From: Alopecurus myosuroides
Taxonomy: Eukaryota > Streptophyta > Magnoliopsida > Poales > Poaceae
Length of the DNA stretch: 64,000 nt
Assembly: GCA_028641055.1 (NCBI GenBank)
Contig: CM054061.1
Span: 29,499,523-29,563,522 of the forward strand
Direction of reading: 5' to 3'
Positions 58,749 through 64,000 of the stretch are shown here, in pieces; the first letter of the stretch is position 1, and each line of letters starts with the position of its first letter. Below the pieces are notes generated by a model that saw only the letters and a program-made list of their open reading frames with translations, had not been told where the DNA came from and did no database searches. The position numbers were made by a program, and so were the translations under genes.

Positions 58749-61700
58749 ATGCCTCCAACCAGGAACAACCCGCCTCCGCCACCACCAATGGGGGAACTGT
58801 TGGCTCAGATGACCCAAGTGGTGACACAGATGGCCCATATCCAGGCTAACCAGCAACACAACCAGAATGCTCCAAGGGTCACCATCAAGGACTTCCTCAG
58901 CTTGGGCCCAAAAGCTTTCGTGGCAACACGTGAGCCCCTGGATGCTGATGACTGGATCCGTGACGTAGCAAGAGCTCTGGAGATTGCTCATGTTGCAGAA
59001 GAGGATAAGGTCAAGTACGCCACCTACCTACTGAAGGGTCAGGCAGCTACTTGGTGGGAGAACTACCAGACCATGAGAGCTGGCTTTCCTATCAACTGGG
59101 GATGTTTCAAGGATGCCTTCCTGAAGCACCACATCCCGGATGGTCTCATGGAAAGGATGCGTGAGGAATTCTGCTCTCTCAGACAGGGCAAGCTGGACGT
59201 TCTCGGCTACCAGAACGAGTTCAATCGTCTCGCTCGGTACGCTGGTGACGAAGTGTCCACTGAAGCCAAGAAGATGGCAAGGTTCCGCCGAGGTTTTAAC
59301 CCGGAACTGAAGTACGCTCTCACCAACATCAAGTGCAAGGACTTCGTGGAGCTCGTGAACACCGCGCTCAATGAGGAGAATGGGCGCAAGGCGTTCGAGG
59401 AGTCGCGCAAGCACTCGCGTGAGGGTGGTTCCTCCTCCAACATGACCACCCCTCCGCAGAAGCGCCGCATCTGGGTGCCAAATGGTGCTGTCACTCGGGC
59501 TCCAAATGCCCAAGCTTCTCCAGGCTTTGGTCCCCGCCCACCCAACCCATCTCAGATGCAGGGTCAGAGGTTCCCTATGGGGCAGCCAAGGCCAGGTCCT
59601 TCTCGTGTCGTCACTTGCTACAAGTGCAAGGATACTGGACATTATGCTGATAAGTGCACTCAGAAGCAGCTACCCCTACCTCCTCGCCCCAACACCAACC
59701 AGGCTATGGTTCGTGCTCCCCCAGCTAAAGCCTTCAACTCCAACAACAGGCCTGTCGGGAGGAACGCGAGGGTGAACCATATCAAGGCCGACAAAGCTGA
59801 GGAGGCTGCTGACGTCGTTCTCGGTATATTACCCGTAAACTCTATTCCAGCTAAAGTGTTGTTTGATACTGGAGCATCGCATTCGTTTGTGTCAAAGATC
59901 TTTGCTACAACGTACAATTTAGCTCTGGTTCCGCTAAGCAATCAAATCTATGTGCACTCTCCGGGAACTAAAATGATTACTTCCAAGATAAGCATGGACA
60001 ATGAGATCCTAATTGGAGGTCGTGTATTCCTTGCTTCACTCATGTTGCTGGGAAATTCTGACATTGATGTCATTCTGGGTATGGATTGGTTGAAGACCCA
60101 CAAAGCTAAAATTGACTGTGCTCAAAAGTCAATAACTCTCTCCCACACTTCAGGCCAGATAGTCTATTCTCCATATGGATCAAGTTCTGTTCAGCTGTTC
60201 AGCCTCGATGCCAAACCCCTTCCTGCAATTGAAAATGTTCCGGTGGTTTGTGAATTCCCTGACGTCTTTCCAGAAGAGTTGCCAGGGATGCCCCCGGACA
60301 GAGCAGTTGAGTTCGTGATCGAGCTTGAGCCAGGTACTGCTCCAATCTCTAAGCATCCATATAAGATAGCTCCTCCTGAACTGAAATTGTTGAAGGAGCA
60401 AATCGATATGTATATGGACAAAGGTTTCATTCAGCCTAGTTCCTCCGCTTGGGGTTGCCCAACTCTGTTTGTTGCCAAGAAGGATCAAACAAAAAGACTC
60501 GTGGTTGACTATCGTCCTCTCAACGAGAAAACCATCAAGAACAAGTATCCACTTCCTCGTATCAATGATCTTTTTGATCAACTTGCTGGAGCCTCAATAT
60601 TCTCAAAGTTGGACTTGAGGATGGGTTACCATCAGATAAAGATCAGAAAGGAAGATATTCCTAAGACAGCTTTCACCACTCGGTACGGTCTATATGAATA
60701 CACCGTCATGTCCTTTGGTCTCACCAATGCACCGGCAACGTTCTCAAGACTCATGAATTCTGTCTTCCATGAATACCTCGACAAGTTCGTTGTGGTATAT
60801 CTCGATGACATTCTAGTCTACTCAAAATCCGAGGAAGAGCATGGAGAACACCTTCGTCTCACTCTCATGAAACTTCGCGAGCATCGTCTGTATGCCAAGT
60901 TTTCCAAATGTGAGTTCTGGATCCCAGAAGTTGCATATCTTGGTCATATCATCTCTGCCAAAGGCATTGCCATTGACCCAGAAAAGGTTAAGGCAATTGT
61001 TGATTGGAAACCCCCTAAGACGGTGAAACAAGTTAGAAGCTTTCTTGGCTTGGCTAGCTATTGCCGTCGTTTCGTCCAAAACTTTTCCAAGATTGCTAAA
61101 CCTCTCACTGATCTCACAAAGAAGGACAAAAAGTTTGTTTGGACTCCACAATGTGATGAGAGTTTCAACCTCCTGAAGACTAAACTCACTTCCACACCTG
61201 TTCTAGTTGGCCCCGACACTACCAAACCTTTCCAGATATTCTGTGATGCATCTCTCCAAGGCCTAGGAGCAGTTCTTATGCAAGAACGTCAAGTTGTGGC
61301 TTATGCTTCACGTCAGTTGAACCCACATGAGCAAAACTATCCCACTCATGATCTTGAACTTGCAGCAGTTGTGTTTGCCCTCAAGAAATGGAGACAATAC
61401 TTGTTGGGTAACAAAACTGAAATCTTTTCCGATCATAAGAGTCTGAAATACATCTTCACTCAGCCAGATCTGAACCTCAGGCAAAGGAGATGGATTGAGA
61501 AGATTAAAGACTTTGATCTCACCATTTCTTACACTCCAGGCAAGGCTAATGTTATGGCCGATGCTCTCAGTCGCAAATCCTATTGCAATAATCTCATGAT
61601 CATGGAAAGCCAATCTCCACTTCATGAAGAATTCCAGAAGCTGAACCTTGGTCTTGTCCCTGAAGGATACCTTGCTAGCTTGACAGCCAGCCCAACTCTC

Positions 61701-63137
61701 GAGGACAAGATTCGTTCTGAACAACTTCGTGATAATGAAATCAAGAAGATGGTAGAGCAAATCAAGGAAGGCAATGATAAGTTCAAGTCCTTCTCAATTG
61801 ATGATAAGGGAACTGTGTTCTTCGAAGGACGCATTGCAGTCCCTCAGATTCAAAGTCTCAAGGATATCATTCTCAAGGAGGCTCATGAAACTCCTCTATC
61901 CATTCACCCTGGAAGTACAAAGATGTACCAGGATCTCAAGACTCTGTATTGGTGGTCTGGCATGAAACGTGAAATTGCTCAATACGTTTCTGAATGCGAC
62001 GTTTGTCAACGAGTTAAGGCAGTCCATCAGAAGACAGCAGGTCTACTCCAACCTCTGAAAATTCCTGAGTGGAAGTGGGACATGATTGAAATGGACTTCG
62101 TTACTGGGTTTCCAAAGTCCAAAAAGGGCAACGATGCAATCTTCGTTGTTATTGATCGTCTCACTAAGGTTGCTCACTTCTATGCTGTAAAGGAAACTAT
62201 CTCAGCTAGCCAGTTAGCAGAGCTCTACACAGCAAAGGTTGTTCCCCTTCATGGTGTTCCATTGGAAATAAGCTCAGACCGTGGAAGTATCTTCACTTCT
62301 CATTTCTGGAAGAGCTTTCAAGAAGCATTGGGCACCAAACTTCTGTTCAGCACAGCTTATCACCCTCAGTCTCAGGTGCAAGTCGAAAGAGTCAATCAGA
62401 TTCTCGAGGATATGCTCAGAGCATGTGGTCTCTCCTTTGGCATGAAATGGGAGGATTGCCTTCCATATGCTGAATTCTCCTACAACAACAGCTACCAGGC
62501 AAGCCTAGGCATGGCACCATTTGAGGCACTGTATGGTCGCAGATGCAGGAGTCCAATCAATTGGTCTGGAGCTGGTGAACGTTCACTTTTAGGCCCTGAC
62601 ATTGTTAAGGAAGCCGAGGAGAAAGTTCGTATCATTCGTGACAATCTCAGGATTGCTCAGTCTCGTCAGAAGAGCTATTATGATAGCAAGCACAGGGATA
62701 TGGTCTATGCACCTGGCGATAAGGCATATCTCCGTGTAACTCCCCTCAGAGGCACTCATCGTTTTGGTGTGAAAGGAAAGCTTGCACCAAGATACATTGG
62801 CCCTTTCAACATCCTCTCAAGACGTGCAGAGAATGCTTATCGTCTTGAACTTCCAGAAAAACTTTCCAAAGTGCACGATGTGTTCCACGTGTCACAACTC
62901 AAGAAGTGTTTCAAAGATCCAGATCGTGCAGTTGATCATGATTCCATTGAACTGCAAGATGATCTATCTTATGAGGAGCACCCTATTCGTATTCTCGATG
63001 AGACCGAGCGTAAGACTCGCAACAAGAGCACCAAGTTCTTGAAAGTCCAATGGTCACATCATTCTGATAAAGAGGCAACATGGGAGACCGAAGAGGATCT
63101 TCGCAAGAAGTATCCGGACCTGTTCATTTCTCAGTAG
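58749..63137 (+). CDS. gag-pol: Chromovirus Gag-Pol polyprotein, 1462 aa, intact
   Basis: One uninterrupted frame. Gag capsid covers about residues 45-220 ([34 protein letters not shown]). The zinc knuckle is Cys290, Cys293, His298, Cys303. The aspartic protease has DTGAS at 373-377. RT carries catalytic Asp622 and YLDD at 684-687. RNase H has Asp833, Glu870, Asp895 and Asp938. The integrase zinc finger is His1046, His1053, Cys1083, Cys1086, and its DDE triad is Asp1116, Asp1177, Glu1213. The GPY/F-type module includes IGPFNI near 1350. The C-terminal chromodomain spans about 1411-1460 ([29 protein letters not shown]), as in Tekay-lineage elements, which use it to target chromatin. All key residues are present, so the protein is probably functional. 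Gag and Pol are fused, so their ratio must be set by processing or RNA choice. The sequence before Glu1213 ([13 protein letters not shown]) departs from the usual HPQ(T/S)DGQ(S/T)ER. Confidence 0.97.
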   Translation: MPPTRNNPPPPPPMGELLAQMTQVVTQMAHIQANQQHNQNAPRVTIKDFLSLGPKAFVATREPLDADDWIRDVARALEIAHVAEEDKVKYATYLLKGQAATWWENYQTMRAGFPINWGCFKDAFLKHHIPDGLMERMREEFCSLRQGKLDVLGYQNEFNRLARYAGDEVSTEAKKMARFRRGFNPELKYALTNIKCKDFVELVNTALNEENGRKAFEESRKHSREGGSSSNMTTPPQKRRIWVPNGAVTRAPNAQASPGFGPRPPNPSQMQGQRFPMGQPRPGPSRVVTCYKCKDTGHYADKCTQKQLPLPPRPNTNQAMVRAPPAKAFNSNNRPVGRNARVNHIKADKAEEAADVVLGILPVNSIPAKVLFDTGASHSFVSKIFATTYNLALVPLSNQIYVHSPGTKMITSKISMDNEILIGGRVFLASLMLLGNSDIDVILGMDWLKTHKAKIDCAQKSITLSHTSGQIVYSPYGSSSVQLFSLDAKPLPAIENVPVVCEFPDVFPEELPGMPPDRAVEFVIELEPGTAPISKHPYKIAPPELKLLKEQIDMYMDKGFIQPSSSAWGCPTLFVAKKDQTKRLVVDYRPLNEKTIKNKYPLPRINDLFDQLAGASIFSKLDLRMGYHQIKIRKEDIPKTAFTTRYGLYEYTVMSFGLTNAPATFSRLMNSVFHEYLDKFVVVYLDDILVYSKSEEEHGEHLRLTLMKLREHRLYAKFSKCEFWIPEVAYLGHIISAKGIAIDPEKVKAIVDWKPPKTVKQVRSFLGLASYCRRFVQNFSKIAKPLTDLTKKDKKFVWTPQCDESFNLLKTKLTSTPVLVGPDTTKPFQIFCDASLQGLGAVLMQERQVVAYASRQLNPHEQNYPTHDLELAAVVFALKKWRQYLLGNKTEIFSDHKSLKYIFTQPDLNLRQRRWIEKIKDFDLTISYTPGKANVMADALSRKSYCNNLMIMESQSPLHEEFQKLNLGLVPEGYLASLTASPTLEDKIRSEQLRDNEIKKMVEQIKEGNDKFKSFSIDDKGTVFFEGRIAVPQIQSLKDIILKEAHETPLSIHPGSTKMYQDLKTLYWWSGMKREIAQYVSECDVCQRVKAVHQKTAGLLQPLKIPEWKWDMIEMDFVTGFPKSKKGNDAIFVVIDRLTKVAHFYAVKETISASQLAELYTAKVVPLHGVPLEISSDRGSIFTSHFWKSFQEALGTKLLFSTAYHPQSQVQVERVNQILEDMLRACGLSFGMKWEDCLPYAEFSYNNSYQASLGMAPFEALYGRRCRSPINWSGAGERSLLGPDIVKEAEEKVRIIRDNLRIAQSRQKSYYDSKHRDMVYAPGDKAYLRVTPLRGTHRFGVKGKLAPRYIGPFNILSRRAENAYRLELPEKLSKVHDVFHVSQLKKCFKDPDRAVDHDSIELQDDLSYEEHPIRILDETERKTRNKSTKFLKVQWSHHSDKEATWETEEDLRKKYPDLFISQ

Positions 63138-63161
63138 GGAATCTCGGGGCGCGATTCCTTC

Positions 63162-63170
63162 AAGGGGGGG
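63162..63170 (+). other. Polypurine tract
   Basis: AAGGGGGGG, five bases before the 3' LTR (63176). It primes plus-strand DNA synthesis. Confidence 0.9.
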
Positions 63171-63175
63171 CGTTT

Positions 63176-64000
63176 TGTAACATCCAAGTATGAAAACATC
63201 CCTTAGTGGTTCAATTTCTTGTTTACTTTCAAGCAATGCATCATGTCATCATATCATTGCATCTGTTTTACTTATGTTTGCATTGTTTTCAAAATGAATC
63301 AAACCTTGTTTTCACACTTGTCTGTTACAATCTTTCAAACAAAGAATTGCAAAACAAAACCTTTCATTGTTTTCCAAATAATTCATTGATGTTCAACTAT
63401 TAAATTGTTGCCTCAAATCATTCCTTTAATTCCACCAATTAAATTCAAATCATTTCCAAATTCTCAAATCAGTACTTTTTGGAAACCATAAAACTCACCA
63501 AACATTTCTTCCCCCTCTAAATCATTCTAAAACCCTAGGGGTAACCCTATTCTTATACATGTTTTTATTAAGGTTTTATTAAACTCAAATCCCTCTATTT
63601 TGGATTCAAACACAAACTATAATTTTAAATTTCAATTTTTGAAATCCAAGCTTGCAGGGTGGTTTCTAATTACCTAGAAGGCTTAACCAAATTTTTTCAA
63701 ATTTTTCTATAAGCAAAACCCTACCTTTTTCTTCCAAAAGCAAACTGCAAAAAAAAAACAGAAAGAATAAAAAGGAGAAAGCAGCGCGCGCGCGCAGCAG
63801 ATAACGCCAGCCCAGCCCGCTCTCCTCACTTACCCCTTCGTCCGCGCCAAGATTCGCGCTCCCCTTCTAATCCTCCTTCTCCCTCCTGTACGGCGCGCCA
63901 TCGGAGGCCTCCACGGCGACCCCGACGCGACCACGGCGGCCACCGCTGCGCCTCCGCCTATATAAGCGTGCCCTAGGGCCCCGTACCTACCCTATCGCTC
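63176..64000 (+). repeat. 3' LTR of the chromovirus (first 825 bp)
   Basis: Same sequence as 52881-53742 except four substitutions, a 5-bp A-rich indel and a 31-bp deletion. The TATA box lies near 63959. The LTR continues beyond the window. Confidence 0.95.

Larger units (their letters stand above)
52881..64000 (+). mobile_element. Ty3/gypsy chromovirus, Tekay type, 3' end beyond the window
   Basis: Ordered parts are a 5' LTR (52881-57346), an initiator-Met-tRNA PBS (57349-57361), an extra ORF (57722-58537), intact gag-pol (58749-63137), a PPT (63162-63170) and the 3' LTR from 63176, cut by the window end. A C-terminal chromodomain and the long LTR point to the Tekay/Del lineage. The two LTRs differ by four substitutions and two indels over about 825 bp, so the insertion is recent. 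The left target site ends CAATT. Confidence 0.95.

Noticed and set aside
59028..62000. Many 70-200 codon minus-strand and shifted ORFs over gag-pol
   Set aside because: Shadows of the intact 1462-codon polyprotein.

Overview
The window is wall-to-wall transposable-element DNA from a large grass genome. Triticeae (wheat, barley or Aegilops type) is most likely, judging by a 14-kb CACTA transposon with GCGCCAC subterminal hairpins, a Stowaway-like MITE, a copia LTR starting TGTTGGAGATATTCCC, and a Tekay-type chromovirus with a very long LTR. I see no ordinary host gene and no rRNA, CRISPR or prokaryotic feature. Taxon and family names are inferred from sequence recognised by eye; no search was run.

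Layout. (1) 238-2575: decayed pol of a Tat-lineage Ty3/gypsy element (RT/RNase H junction, archaeal-type RNase H, integrase). (2) 3031-3241: Stowaway-like MITE. (3) 3242-52880: a complex array of a ~3.6-kb unit (about seven copies, '3.6-kb unit') interspersed with two blocks of a shorter, diverged relative (~1.4 kb, 'B unit'). The units carry repeated minus-strand TATA-box/first-exon cassettes and dense TGCAC-motif tracts. About 8.5 kb of the array is present twice, about 10.93 kb apart. (4) The array is interrupted by four insertions: a 160-bp hAT-type MITE (4181-4338 plus 18300-18301), a 13,958-bp CACTA element nested inside that MITE's TIR (4339-18296), an unclassified GC-rich insertion (~24975-26490) and a minus-strand copia solo LTR (28779-30917). 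(5) 52881-64000: a young chromodomain-bearing Ty3/gypsy element cut by the window end, with a 4.47-kb 5' LTR, PBS, an extra ORF, one intact 1462-aa gag-pol ORF, PPT and the first 825 bp of the 3' LTR.

The CACTA element has perfect 3-bp TSDs and near-perfect TIRs. Its minus-strand genes run from the right end: TNP2 transposase (broken by one frameshift); a second multi-exon gene with a Ptta/En/Spm domain, a coiled coil and a catalytically dead Ulp1-like tail (also frameshifted); and a small intact gene joining an RNase H1 N-terminal-like domain to a C-terminal membrane helix. It also holds a plus-strand exon that looks captured from a host gene.

The chromovirus looks potentially functional. 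Its gag-pol has all motifs for capsid, zinc knuckle, protease, RT, RNase H, integrase and a targeting chromodomain. Ahead of gag lies an unexplained 271-aa ORF with a dsRNA-binding-like pattern. A splice donor after the PBS and acceptor-like sites just before both start codons suggest that the two proteins are made from alternatively spliced RNAs. The LTR itself contains two acidic coding segments that join in frame across a GC-AG intron.
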